DNA from: Brassicibacter mesophilus
Lineage (GTDB): Bacteria; Bacillota; Clostridia; Tissierellales; Proteiniboraceae
Length of the DNA stretch: 64,000 bases
Direction: 5' to 3'
Assembly (NCBI RefSeq): GCF_050433385.1
Contig: NZ_JBNPXI010000003.1
Location: 124,001 to 188,000 of the forward strand
The notes beneath the pieces are model-generated. The model was not told where the DNA came from, ran no database searches, and saw only the letters and a list, made by a program, of their open reading frames with translations. A program made the position numbers and the translations under genes. Shown piece by piece: positions 33,138 to 41,670 of the stretch. The stretch's first letter is position 1, and each line of letters starts with the position of its first letter.

Positions 33138-33886
33138 TACTTGTATTATCAGGTACCAAAGATGGTAGAATGATAATAGAGAAGTTGATTGAAAATAACT
33201 TTAAGGTATTAGCTACAACAGCTACTGAATATGGAGGCTCTTTAATAGATCAAGATATGAATGTTACTGTCATATCTCAAAAACTTACACAATCTGAAAT
33301 TGAGGGAATAATAGATGAGGAAAAAATAGGATGTGTAATTGATGCTACACATCCATATGCAAAGCAGATATCAGAAAATGCCATTAATAGCTGTAATAAT
33401 AAATCTATAACATACTTAAGGTATGAAAGAAGACCAACGAAAATTGATAATGTCAATAGATTTAAAACCTATGAAGAAGCTATAAAATTTCTCAACACTA
33501 CACAAGGCAATATTCTTCTAACTACTGGCAGTAATAATATTAAGTGTTTTTCAGCTATTAACAGAAAGGATAGGATATATGCTAGAGTTCTACCTACAAT
33601 AGAGGCTATTTCAAAATGTGGAGAAATAGGTCTTATTCCAAAGCAGATATTAGGATTGCAGGGACCATTTAGCATAGAACTGAACAAGGCAATATATAAA
33701 GAGTATAGCATAAAGCATGTTGTAACTAAAGATAGCGGCACAATAGGTGGTACAGATGAAAAAATTGCTGCGGCAATAAATCTTGGAATAAATATAGTAC
33801 TGATTGAAAGACCACAAGTAGACTATACTAATACTTTTAATAATATAGAAGACCTAATTAATTATTTAAAAAAGGATAAAAACTAA
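33134..33886 (+). CDS. cbiJ: Cobalt-precorrin-6A reductase
   Basis: 250 residues. It reduces cobalt-precorrin-6A with a nicotinamide cofactor. Family marks: ILVLSGTKDGRMIIEKLIE at residues 2-20, VIDATHPYAKQISENAINS near 69-87, YLRYERRP near 95-102, RIYARVLPTIEAISKC, and VTKDSGTIGGTDEKIAAAI near 197-215. Starts four bases before the cbiH stop. The first base is GTG at 33134 in the TGTGATA context. Confidence 0.94.
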   Translation: MILVLSGTKDGRMIIEKLIENNFKVLATTATEYGGSLIDQDMNVTVISQKLTQSEIEGIIDEEKIGCVIDATHPYAKQISENAINSCNNKSITYLRYERRPTKIDNVNRFKTYEEAIKFLNTTQGNILLTTGSNNIKCFSAINRKDRIYARVLPTIEAISKCGEIGLIPKQILGLQGPFSIELNKAIYKEYSIKHVVTKDSGTIGGTDEKIAAAINLGINIVLIERPQVDYTNTFNNIEDLINYLKKDKN

Positions 33887-33901
33887 AGGAGTGTGTTTAC
33901 T

Positions 33902-34267
33902 ATGAAAAGAGCAGTTCTAATAGTAGGACATGGAAGCAGATCAAAGGATGCACAGGATATTTTCAACAAAATCGTTCAGCTAGTAAAAGACAAATCAGAC
34001 TACAGCATAGTAGAAGGAGCACACATGGAGATTTGTGAGCCTTCTATACCTAACGTAGTTGAAGAAATAATACAAAAACAGGTTGAAGAAATATTAGTAG
34101 TACCATATTTTCTGTATGAAGGCATACACATAAAAGAAGATATTCCAGAAATAATTGAAGAACTATCTAAAAAACATACTGGAGTAAATTTTAAAATGGC
34201 GAGACCTATAGGGGCAGAGCCTATGCTTGCAGATATATTAATTGAAAGAGCAAAAGAAATTGTTTAG
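33902..34267 (+). CDS. cbiX: Sirohydrochlorin cobaltochelatase, short single-domain form
   Basis: 121 residues from the ATG at 33902, 10 nt behind AAAGGAG (a GTG at 33893 is adjacent to the ribosome binding site and unlikely). It inserts cobalt into sirohydrochlorin. The metal-binding histidines are H10 in IVGHGSRSKDAQ and H76 in PYFLYEGIHIKEDIP. At about 120 residues it is half the length of bacterial CbiX/SirB and comparable to the archaeal CbiX-S, so it should work as a homodimer. Last gene of the riboswitch 1 operon; the next promoter starts 4 bp after the stop. Confidence 0.93.
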   Translation: MKRAVLIVGHGSRSKDAQDIFNKIVQLVKDKSDYSIVEGAHMEICEPSIPNVVEEIIQKQVEEILVVPYFLYEGIHIKEDIPEIIEELSKKHTGVNFKMARPIGAEPMLADILIERAKEIV

Positions 34268-34270
34268 ATA

Positions 34271-34299
34271 TTGACAATACCATACAATTCAAATATAAT
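34271..34299 (+). promoter_or_regulatory. Consensus promoter of the second cobalamin operon
   Basis: TTGACA (34271-34276), 17-bp spacer, TATAAT (34294-34299): again a perfect sigma-A consensus, immediately after the cbiX stop. The two cobalamin operons thus have the same architecture of strong promoter, aptamer and terminator. Confidence 0.9.
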
Positions 34300-34319
34300 C
34301 TAATTGGTTAACAAGATAA

Positions 34320-34486
34320 AAGTAATAAGAAATACCTTGAAAAAAAAATAGTTATATATAGGGAAGCTGGTGAAAATCCAGCACGGGGCCGCCACTGTAA
34401 AGGAGAGCACATTGCTTATTGCCACTGGTATTAAAACCGGGAAGGTGCAATGATGCTATGAACCTGAGTCAGGATACCTATTATGT
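34320..34486 (+). ncRNA. Cobalamin riboswitch 2
   Basis: GGGAAGCTGGTGAAAATCC (34361-34379) and the B12 box GCACGGGGCCGCCACTGTA (34381-34399) are followed by CACTGGTATTAAAACCGGGA near 34424-34443 and CTGAGTCAGGATACCT at 34464-34479. The closing stem pairs GTAATAAG (34322-34329) with CCTATTAT (about 34477-34484, one mismatch). It controls the second importer, the ABC-2 genes, cbiMNQO and the tetrapyrrole genes that follow without a visible terminator. Confidence 0.95.
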
Positions 34487-34534
34487 TTCATGCTTACGGA
34501 ACCTGAGCATTAAAGAATAGTTATGTCTATTTTG

Positions 34535-34560
34535 CCTTGTATTCGTACAAGGTTTTTTTT
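34535..34560 (+). terminator. Terminator of riboswitch 2 expression platform
   Basis: CCTTGTA (34535-34541) pairs with TACAAGG (34546-34552), then eight Ts. It lies 35 nt before the first start codon, so it acts as the regulated attenuator. Confidence 0.9.
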
Positions 34561-34595
34561 ATTGCTTAAAATTAAACAAAGGAAAGGTGAATTTT

Positions 34596-35609
34596 ATGAA
34601 AAAAATACTTACTATTTTATTAGCTTTGTGCCTAGTTATATCAGTGTTTTCAGGGTGTAGTAAAACTAATGATCCAACTTCGGGACAGTCAACTGACCAG
34701 ATCACTGATTCACAAGAAAATGCTAACAATAATGGAAAAGAAGACAATAAAAACAAGGATAGTGTAACATTTATTGATGGCTTAGGTGAGCAAGTTACTG
34801 TTAATAAAAAACCTCAAAACGTTATATGTTTATATAACTCTTACTTAGATTTATGGTATGAAGCAGGCGGAACAGTAATAGGAACAATAGAAAGTCGAGA
34901 AAAAGCTCCAGAAGGTGCAGAAAATGCTGAAATAGTAGGCACTATGACTTCACCAAATATGGAAAAAATATTATCAATGCAACCGGATTTAATTATCTTA
35001 AGACCTGGTATGAAAGGGCAAGGTGATATTATTCCGTTATTAAAGCAAAATAAAATACGTTATCTTGCAATTGAGTATGATAACTTTGAACAATATATAG
35101 AAACAATGAGAGTATTCACAGAATTAAATAAAAGACCTGATTTATTTGAAGAAAAAGCTATTGCAGTAAAAGAAAAGGTTGACGATATAATTGCAAGTGT
35201 ACCGAAAGATAAAAAACCAACAGTTTTATTGATGTTTGCAACAGCTAAGGGAGTAACAGTTAAATTACCAAATAGTTTTGTTGGAGATATGCTTCAGGAC
35301 TTAGGTGCTGAAAACATTGCCTATGATGCAAAGTTAACTGATGAGAAAATGGAAATTTTTAGTATGGAAAAAGTAGTAGAGAGAGATCCAGACTTTATAC
35401 TTGTTCAAACGATGGGAGATATTGATGAAATAAAAGATAGACTAGTTAAGGATGTTGAGTCTAATCCAGCCTGGGGGTCACTAAGAGCTGTGAAGGAAGG
35501 AAGATATTTGTATTTACCAAAAGAATTATATCTTTACAAGCCAAATGCTTTATATGGAGAGGCTTACGAAGGATTAGCTAAAATATTATATCCTGAAACT
35601 TTTAAATAA
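34596..35609 (+). CDS. Corrinoid ABC transporter substrate-binding lipoprotein (BtuF-like)
   Basis: 337 residues from the ATG at 34596 (AAAGGAAAGGTG upstream). Lipoprotein signal peptide: hydrophobic run then FSGC, with the lipidated Cys near residue 21, followed by an Asn/Asp-rich linker to about residue 55. The periplasmic-binding domain starts at VTFIDGLGEQVTVNKKPQNV and includes EAGGTVIGTIESRE and LSMQPDLIILRPGM. Unlike the first BtuF-like protein it is lipid-anchored and has no extra N-terminal domain. Position right after riboswitch 2 argues for cobalamin or cobinamide uptake. Confidence 0.9.
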   Translation: MKKILTILLALCLVISVFSGCSKTNDPTSGQSTDQITDSQENANNNGKEDNKNKDSVTFIDGLGEQVTVNKKPQNVICLYNSYLDLWYEAGGTVIGTIESREKAPEGAENAEIVGTMTSPNMEKILSMQPDLIILRPGMKGQGDIIPLLKQNKIRYLAIEYDNFEQYIETMRVFTELNKRPDLFEEKAIAVKEKVDDIIASVPKDKKPTVLLMFATAKGVTVKLPNSFVGDMLQDLGAENIAYDAKLTDEKMEIFSMEKVVERDPDFILVQTMGDIDEIKDRLVKDVESNPAWGSLRAVKEGRYLYLPKELYLYKPNALYGEAYEGLAKILYPETFK

Positions 35610-35675
35610 AATAAATATCCTATTGTCTTTAGAAGCGGATATTTGATAACAAAACTACCAATAAAGGATGATAGT

Positions 35676-36725
35676 ATGGAGCTCATTAAAAAGAGTGGGA
35701 AAAATAAAATGAAAAGCTTAGTTGATAAAGCCAACAAAACAAGTCATAAGAGAAAGATTACAATTCTGATTATACTGTTAGCGATATGCTTAGCAAGTTT
35801 TCTCATTAGCGTAAGTAAGGGCTCTTTAGACATCTCAATAAGTCAAGTAATTAAAGCCATATTTATGGAGAATGATACAGTTAATCATCAAATAATATGG
35901 AACATAAGATTTCCTAGGACCTTAGTAGCAGGCTTAGTTGGAATATGTTTAGCATTATCTGGTGCTATATTACAAGGAGTAATGAGAAATCCCCTTGCTG
36001 CACCTAATATAATTGGAGTTTCTTCTGGAGCAGGCTTAGTGGCCTATATCATCATGATACTCTTTCCAAGCTATTACTATCTTGTTCCGTTGGGAGCATT
36101 TGTTGGTGCATTATCATCAACTATTTTCATATATCTATTGGCTTGGAAAGATGGAATTAATCCTATGAGGCTAGTTCTCGCTGGTGTTGCAGTGTCTTCT
36201 TTGCTTGGAGCAGGGATTAATTCTCTTATGACGTTTTTTCCAGACCGTATAGCAGGCGTAATTGGATTTATGGTTGGAGGCCTTTCAGCTAGAACATGGC
36301 CACATTTTAATATGTTATGGCCATATGCAGCTTTAGGAATAGCAATAACATTTTTATTGCCAAAAAAACTGAATATATTGATGCTTGGTGATGAGATTGC
36401 TACAGGGTTGGGTCTTAATGTTGAAAGAACGAGATTGCTTTTTATAATACTAGCATCATTACTGGCTGCAAGTGCAGTAAGTGTTGTTGGTCTTTTAGGG
36501 TTTGTAGGACTTATTGTACCACATACCGCTAGACTTATTATAGGTTCAGATTATAGGTATCTTTTTCCTGCTACTGCAATACTTGGGGCAACAGTGGTTA
36601 TGCTGTGTGATACAGTAGCTAGGCTGGTATTTGATCCAGTTGAAATTCCGGTAGGGATAGTGATGTCTATATTAGGAGCACCGTTTTTCTTGTATTTGCT
36701 AAGAGAAAGGAAGGCTATGGAATAA
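35676..36725 (+). CDS. FecCD/BtuC-family ABC permease
   Basis: 349 residues from the ATG at 35676 (AAAGGATG upstream); an in-frame TTG at 35643 has no ribosome binding site. A basic N-terminal stretch (about 30 residues, Lys-rich) precedes the first of about ten membrane segments. Family segments: IRFPRTLVAGLVGICLALSG, MRNPLAAPNIIGVSSGAGLV, VVGLLGFVGLIVPHTARLII and EIPVGIVMSILGAPFFLYLL. It pairs with the lipoprotein upstream and the ATPase whose start overlaps the stop by one base. Confidence 0.93.
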   Translation: MELIKKSGKNKMKSLVDKANKTSHKRKITILIILLAICLASFLISVSKGSLDISISQVIKAIFMENDTVNHQIIWNIRFPRTLVAGLVGICLALSGAILQGVMRNPLAAPNIIGVSSGAGLVAYIIMILFPSYYYLVPLGAFVGALSSTIFIYLLAWKDGINPMRLVLAGVAVSSLLGAGINSLMTFFPDRIAGVIGFMVGGLSARTWPHFNMLWPYAALGIAITFLLPKKLNILMLGDEIATGLGLNVERTRLLFIILASLLAASAVSVVGLLGFVGLIVPHTARLIIGSDYRYLFPATAILGATVVMLCDTVARLVFDPVEIPVGIVMSILGAPFFLYLLRERKAME

Positions 36726-37510
36726 TGGTTTTAAAAACAGAAGGATTATATTTGAGCTATGGGAAAAAAGAGATAGTGAAAAATGTTAACATTGGAGTTA
36801 ATAAAGGTGAAATAGTGACGATAATAGGTCCAAATGGTTGTGGAAAATCAACTGTTCTAAAAGCTATTTCAAGATATTTAAAGCCATCAAAGGGCAGGAT
36901 ATTACTGGATGAAGAGGATTTACGTAAAACAGATGCTAAGAAAGTGGCAAAAAAAGTAGCTGTTTTGCCACAGATAAGAAACGTTCCAGGTGATTTTACT
37001 GTTGAAGTATTAGTAAGTTATGGGAGATATCCACATTTAGGATTTGGAAACAGATTAAAGAAAGAAGATTATCAAATTATTGATTGGGCTATTAGCAAGA
37101 CAAGAATGACTGAACTAAAACACAGAGCTGTTAATACTTTATCAGGCGGAGAAAGACAGAGAGCATGGATTGCTATGGCTTTAGCTCAGAAGCCTGAGCT
37201 ATTAATACTAGATGAGCCAACAACATTTTTAGATATTTCATACCAATTAGAAATTCTTGAATTGATTAAAGAACTGAATAGCACTTTAGGGCTTACAATA
37301 ATAATGGTTTTACACGACTTAAATCAAGCTATTCGTTATTCTCACAAAATATATACTATTAAAGATGGTGAAATATATAAATATGGAAGCTCAAAAAGTA
37401 TAATAAATAAAGATCTTTTAAACAAAGTATTTAGAATAGAAGCTGATGCTTATGAAGACTTAACTAATAAATGTCCATACTTTATTCCACAAAAGGTAAC
37501 AACAGGTTAA
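36725..37510 (+). CDS. BtuD/FecE-family ABC ATP-binding protein
   Basis: 261 residues. Walker A GPNGCGKSTVLKAI near residues 37-50, Q-loop VAVLPQIRNVPGDFT, signature LSGGERQRAWIAMAL near 139-153, Walker B ELLILDEPTTFLD and switch histidine in VLHDLNQAIRYSH. Completes the second corrinoid importer. About a third of the residues differ from the first ATPase in the window, so the two systems are not a recent duplication. Confidence 0.94.
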   Translation: MVLKTEGLYLSYGKKEIVKNVNIGVNKGEIVTIIGPNGCGKSTVLKAISRYLKPSKGRILLDEEDLRKTDAKKVAKKVAVLPQIRNVPGDFTVEVLVSYGRYPHLGFGNRLKKEDYQIIDWAISKTRMTELKHRAVNTLSGGERQRAWIAMALAQKPELLILDEPTTFLDISYQLEILELIKELNSTLGLTIIMVLHDLNQAIRYSHKIYTIKDGEIYKYGSSKSIINKDLLNKVFRIEADAYEDLTNKCPYFIPQKVTTG

Positions 37511-37522
37511 GGAGAAAATCTT

Positions 37523-38362
37523 ATGATACAAATAATGGAAACAACTAAGAGATTCAATGATTTTACTGCAGTAGATAATGTAAGCTTGACAATACCAGAA
37601 GGAGATTTTTTTGCGTTACTAGGACCTAATGGTGCAGGTAAAACAACATTGATCAGAATGCTGATTGGTCTTTTAAAGCCATCTAAAGGAAAAATCATTA
37701 TGAATGGGTTGGAGATGAGTCGTAACAATAATGAGTTAAAGAAACAGCTAGGTATTGTGCCACAATACACAAATCTAGATAAAGAGCTTACTGTAAAAGA
37801 AAATCTTATTTTTAGTGCCAAGTTAAATAAATTAAGCAAGACAGAAACAGAAAGAAGAGTTAATGAGCTGCTAGAATTTGTTGAGCTCAAGGATGTAGAG
37901 AAGAGAGAAACTAAAAAGCTTTCAGGGGGAATGCAAAGAAAGCTTATGATAGCAAAGGCATTGATTAATAATCCTAATATATTGTTTTTAGATGAACCTA
38001 CAGTCGGAATAGATTTAAATGCTAGAAGAAAAATATGGGATATCTTAAAAACTATGAAGAATAAAGGTAAAACAATTTTATTAACTACTCATTATATAGA
38101 AGAAGCAGAGTATCTATGTGACAAAGTTAGCTTAATGGATAAAGGTAAGATTTTCTATTATGATACACCTGAGAATTTAAGGAATAAGCTAGGTAAATTT
38201 ACTGTGGAATATTTTGATGAACAACACAAAACTAAATATATGCATTTTAGCACGATAGAGGCTGCAAAAGCATATGCATCAGAATTAATAACAGCACATA
38301 CCTTAAGAAATACAACCTTAGAGGATGTTTTCTATAACTTTACAAACAGGAAGGTAAAATAG
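37523..38362 (+). CDS. ABC-2 transporter ATP-binding protein (DrrA-like)
   Basis: 279 residues; ATG 12 bp after the importer ATPase, behind AAGGAGAAAATCTT. Walker A GPNGAGKTTLIRML near residues 33-46, Q-loop GIVPQYTNLDKELTV, signature LSGGMQRKLMIAKAL near 133-147, Walker B ILFLDEPTVGIDL, switch histidine TTHYIEEAEYL. The C-terminal 60 residues are the accessory domain of drug/polysaccharide exporter ATPases. With the next gene it forms a complete ABC-2 transporter, which is normally an exporter. Its place in a B12-controlled operon between corrinoid and cobalt import is unusual and its substrate is unknown. Confidence 0.9.
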   Translation: MIQIMETTKRFNDFTAVDNVSLTIPEGDFFALLGPNGAGKTTLIRMLIGLLKPSKGKIIMNGLEMSRNNNELKKQLGIVPQYTNLDKELTVKENLIFSAKLNKLSKTETERRVNELLEFVELKDVEKRETKKLSGGMQRKLMIAKALINNPNILFLDEPTVGIDLNARRKIWDILKTMKNKGKTILLTTHYIEEAEYLCDKVSLMDKGKIFYYDTPENLRNKLGKFTVEYFDEQHKTKYMHFSTIEAAKAYASELITAHTLRNTTLEDVFYNFTNRKVK

Positions 38363-38363
38363 C

Positions 38364-39098
38364 ATGGAAGTTATGACAATTTTATGGAGAGAGATTATTT
38401 TTTTTAGAAGAAGGATTATAAAAATAACAGGTTCTGCTGTCATGAGTCCGCTTTTATATTTAATAGCATTTGGATGGGGATTGGGTGAAAATGTAGTAGT
38501 AGAAGGCTATAACTATATGTACTTTATCATACCTGGTATTATTGCTTTATCTACCATGAATACAAGCTTCAATGCTGTATCTATCAGAATAAACATATCT
38601 AAGATTCATGAAAAAAGCTTTGAATACTATTTAACCTCTCCAGTAAATATTTATTTACTTACTTTAGGTCATATTCTTGCTGGGACTTTAAGAGGGATGT
38701 ACGCAGGTTTAATAATATTAATTATTTCTTTCATATTTGGAGTATATATCAAAGTAAATTTACTATTCATTTTGGTATGTTTTCTTAACAGTCTTTTATT
38801 TTCTGCATTTGGATATTTTGCAGCTATGATTATTAATAGTCATTATGATATGAACAGGTTTACAACATATGTAATTACTCCTATGACGTTTTTATGTGGA
38901 ACATTTTTTTCTTTAAACAAGGTTCCACAAGCAATAAAAATACTAATAAATCTATTGCCATTAACTCATTCAACACACGCACTCAGAGCTATAGCACTTA
39001 ATGGAGAGATGCAGATATATTCAGTAGTTATTCTTGTAGCATATTTTATTGTCTTTTATTTTCTAGGGGTAATGGCAGGCTTCAGAGAAATGGAATAG
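38364..39098 (+). CDS. ABC-2 type permease
   Basis: 244 residues with six membrane segments, one base after the ATPase stop. ABC-2 membrane family marks: IFFRRRIIKITGSAVMSPLLYL near residues 10-31, FIIPGIIALSTMNTSFNAV near 52-70, YYLTSPVNIYLLTLGHILAG near 86-105 and the C-terminal LPLTHSTHALRAIALNGE near 197-214. Partner of the DrrA-like ATPase. No terminator is seen before cbiM, so it stays within the riboswitch 2 transcript. Confidence 0.88.
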   Translation: MEVMTILWREIIFFRRRIIKITGSAVMSPLLYLIAFGWGLGENVVVEGYNYMYFIIPGIIALSTMNTSFNAVSIRINISKIHEKSFEYYLTSPVNIYLLTLGHILAGTLRGMYAGLIILIISFIFGVYIKVNLLFILVCFLNSLLFSAFGYFAAMIINSHYDMNRFTTYVITPMTFLCGTFFSLNKVPQAIKILINLLPLTHSTHALRAIALNGEMQIYSVVILVAYFIVFYFLGVMAGFREME

Positions 39099-39159
39099 CG
39101 TGATTTTTTAAAAGCGTGCTATGAATTTAAGAAAAATAATAAAAGAGAGGGGAATGTAA

Positions 39160-39891
39160 ATGAAAAGAAACAAACTGTCATTATTTATTATCGTCTGCTT
39201 AATACTAGTTTCACCAAGTTTTGCATCTGCAATGCATATTATGGAAGGATTTTTACCTCCTATATGGGCTGTTATTTGGACATTAGCTGCACTTCCATTT
39301 GTAATTAAAGGATTTTCAAATGTTAATAAAATTGTAAAAACACAACCAAATAAAAAGCTGCTTTTAGCATTAGTAGGTGCATTTGTTTTTGTATTATCTG
39401 CACTTAAAATTCCTTCAGTTACAGGAAGCTGTTCACATCCAACAGGTGTGGGACTAGGGGCAGTATTATTTGGTCCAACGGTTATGAGCGCTTTAGGACT
39501 AATAGTATTATTATTTCAAGCACTTCTATTAGCACATGGTGGTATAACTACATTAGGTGCTAATGCATTTTCTATGGCAGTCGTAGGACCATTAGTTTCA
39601 TTCGGCATTTTCAAGTTATTAAGAAAAAATGGCGCAAATGCAAAATTAGCAGTATTTTTAGCTGCTGCATTAGGGGATTTGGCCACATATGCTGTTACAG
39701 CTACTCAGATTGCAATGGCACATCCTGACCCAGCAAGTGGATTTGCAGCGTCATTAGCAAAATTCATGTCCATATTTGCTATTACACAAATACCACTAGC
39801 AATTGCAGAAGGGTTGCTTTCAGTTATTGTTTATAATCTTATAATAGAATATAAGTCAGAGGAGGGTGATTTGATTGAAAACTTTAACTAA
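39160..39891 (+). CDS. cbiM: Cobalt ECF transporter S component CbiM
   Basis: 243 residues. A signal peptide (residues 1-24, ending FASA) is followed directly by MHIMEGFLPPIWAVIW; the processed N-terminus with its Met1 and His2 binds the metal in CbiM/NikM proteins. Other marks: SVTGSCSHPTGVGLGAVLFG near residues 86-105, ALLLAHGGITTLGANAFSM near 126-144. Six to seven membrane helices. ATG behind AGAGAGGGGAATGTAA. Brings in cobalt for CbiX. Confidence 0.96.
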   Translation: MKRNKLSLFIIVCLILVSPSFASAMHIMEGFLPPIWAVIWTLAALPFVIKGFSNVNKIVKTQPNKKLLLALVGAFVFVLSALKIPSVTGSCSHPTGVGLGAVLFGPTVMSALGLIVLLFQALLLAHGGITTLGANAFSMAVVGPLVSFGIFKLLRKNGANAKLAVFLAAALGDLATYAVTATQIAMAHPDPASGFAASLAKFMSIFAITQIPLAIAEGLLSVIVYNLIIEYKSEEGDLIENFN

Positions 39892-40165
39892 AAATATAGT
39901 ATTATTAATTTTAGTAGGACTTATAGTGATAATTCCATTAATAATAAAAAGTGATGCAGAATTTGGTGGAGCAGATGGAATGGCTGAAGAAGCAATAACA
40001 GAGATAAATCCATCTTACGAGCCTTGGTTTGAACCTCTATGGGAGCCACCAAGTGGAGAAATAGAAAGCTTATTATTCAGCTTACAGGCTGCATTAGGTG
40101 CAGGTGTTGTTTTTTATAGTATTGGATACATGAAAGGAAAGAAAAATAGTGCTTATAATAGATAA
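39875..40165 (+). CDS. cbiN: Cobalt transport accessory protein CbiN
   Basis: 96 residues from a TTG at 39875 (GGAGGGTGATTTGA upstream), overlapping cbiM by 17 nt. Two membrane segments (residues about 8-23 and 70-88) flank an extracytoplasmic loop with EFGGADGMAEEAI and YEPWFEPLWEPPSGEIESLLF, both typical of CbiN. CbiN is needed by CbiM to load cobalt and marks the system as cobalt- rather than nickel-specific. Confidence 0.95.
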   Translation: MKTLTKNIVLLILVGLIVIIPLIIKSDAEFGGADGMAEEAITEINPSYEPWFEPLWEPPSGEIESLLFSLQAALGAGVVFYSIGYMKGKKNSAYNR

Positions 40166-40829
40166 GTATGCATATACAAATAAACTAAAAGATTTTAATC
40201 CTATGGCAAAGTTTTATTTTGCCATAGGATTATTGCTTAGTTCATTATTTATTGAGAATATAATTATTCATATCTTTATTTTTTCTACAATGCTTCTAGT
40301 TACTGTTTTTGTAGCAAAAATCCCTTTAAAAAACTATATTAGAATTTTATTAATCCCTACATCATTTTTATTATTAAGTATAATAGCAATACTTATCTCT
40401 GTTACTAAAGATGATATCCAATATATATATGGATTTAAAATATCTAATATTAATTTTGTTATAACTCAACAGTCTATTAATGCAGCTATTGTTTTATTGT
40501 CTAGGGCGTTAGCATCAATAAGCTGTACTTTTTTTTTAGTGCTTACAACGCCTATAAATGATTTGACACATGTTTTCTATAAGCTTAAGATTCCAAAGGT
40601 TTTTATAGAGATGACTGTTCTTATATATAGATTTATATTTATATTTTTAGAGGAATCTAGAGAAATATATATAGCACAAAAAATGAGGTTTGGGTATGCT
40701 GGATTAAGAAATTCATACAACTCATTATCATGCTTAATTGCAGTTCTTTTTATAAGAGTATTTAAAAGATATAAAGACATGGAAATAGCACTCCAATGTA
40801 GAGGTTTTGATGAAGAATTTCATATGTAA
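40149..40829 (+). CDS. cbiQ: Cobalt ECF transporter T component CbiQ
   Basis: 226 residues from a GTG at 40149 overlapping cbiN by 17 nt. Opens with DKYAYTNKLKDFNPMAKFYF, typical of EcfT/CbiQ, has about five membrane segments and the ATPase-coupling helices with Ala-Arg-Gly type motifs, here RALASISCTFFLVLTTP and AQKMRFGYAGLRNSYNSL. The C-terminal ALQCRGF is the second coupling motif (near residues 216-222). Connects CbiM with CbiO. Confidence 0.94.
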   Translation: MLIIDKYAYTNKLKDFNPMAKFYFAIGLLLSSLFIENIIIHIFIFSTMLLVTVFVAKIPLKNYIRILLIPTSFLLLSIIAILISVTKDDIQYIYGFKISNINFVITQQSINAAIVLLSRALASISCTFFLVLTTPINDLTHVFYKLKIPKVFIEMTVLIYRFIFIFLEESREIYIAQKMRFGYAGLRNSYNSLSCLIAVLFIRVFKRYKDMEIALQCRGFDEEFHM

Positions 40830-40839
40830 AGGAGATACC

Positions 40840-41670
40840 ATGATAAAAACAGAAAATCTTACGTATAGATATGAGGATAATACTTTAGCATTAAACAATG
40901 TAAATATAGATATAAATGTTGGCAATGTAATAGGTATATTGGGAGCTAATGGTTCAGGCAAAAGTACTTTGTTTCTAAATTTAGTAGGAATATTAAAGCC
41001 AACTAAAGGAAAGGTATATTTTGATAATAAAGAAATGAAGTATGATAAAAAATCACTTCTTAAGCTTAGAAAGTCATTAGGAATAGTATTCCAAGATCCT
41101 GATAAGCAAATATTCTACTCAAAAGTTTACGATGATATAGCTTTTGGACCAAGAAATATGGGGATAGATAAAGATGGAGTTGCTACAAGAGTTAGTAATG
41201 CATTAATTAGTGTTGGAGCTGAAGGCTTTAAAGATAAGCCTGTTCATTTTTTAAGTTATGGTCAGAAAAAGAGAGTATCAATAGCAGGAATACTAGCAAT
41301 GGATAATGACGTTATTTTGTTTGATGAACCAACGGCTGGACTAGATCCAAATATGACGGAATCTGTAATCAACATTTTAAAAGATATATCTGATAAAGGC
41401 AAAAAGGTTATTATATCAAGTCATAATATGGATTTGATATATAGTCTTTGCGATTATGCTTATATACTTGATAATGGAAATATCATAGCAGAAGATAAAA
41501 TAGAAAATATTTTTCTAAAAGAGGACATATTGCAACAAGCTAAACTTAAAGAGCCATGGCTTGTTAAGCTTCATAAAAATATGGGCATACCTCTTTTTAG
41601 GATAGAGCAGGATTTATATGAGTATTGGAGGAATAACGTTGAAAATAGCAGTGATAGGTGTAAACCATAA
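40840..41670 (+). CDS. cbiO: Cobalt ECF transporter ATPase CbiO
   Basis: 276 residues from the ATG at 40840 (AAAGGAGATACC upstream). Walker A GANGSGKSTLFLNLVG near residues 36-51, Q-loop GIVFQDPDKQIFYSKVYDD near 84-102 (the DPD/Q-helix of ECF ATPases), signature LSYGQKKRVSIAGIL, Walker B VILFDEPTAGLD and SHNMDLIYSL. A single CbiO is present, as in CbiMNQO systems that use a homodimer. The hemA start lies inside its last codons, so transport and tetrapyrrole genes are translated from one message. Confidence 0.95.
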   Translation: MIKTENLTYRYEDNTLALNNVNIDINVGNVIGILGANGSGKSTLFLNLVGILKPTKGKVYFDNKEMKYDKKSLLKLRKSLGIVFQDPDKQIFYSKVYDDIAFGPRNMGIDKDGVATRVSNALISVGAEGFKDKPVHFLSYGQKKRVSIAGILAMDNDVILFDEPTAGLDPNMTESVINILKDISDKGKKVIISSHNMDLIYSLCDYAYILDNGNIIAEDKIENIFLKEDILQQAKLKEPWLVKLHKNMGIPLFRIEQDLYEYWRNNVENSSDRCKP

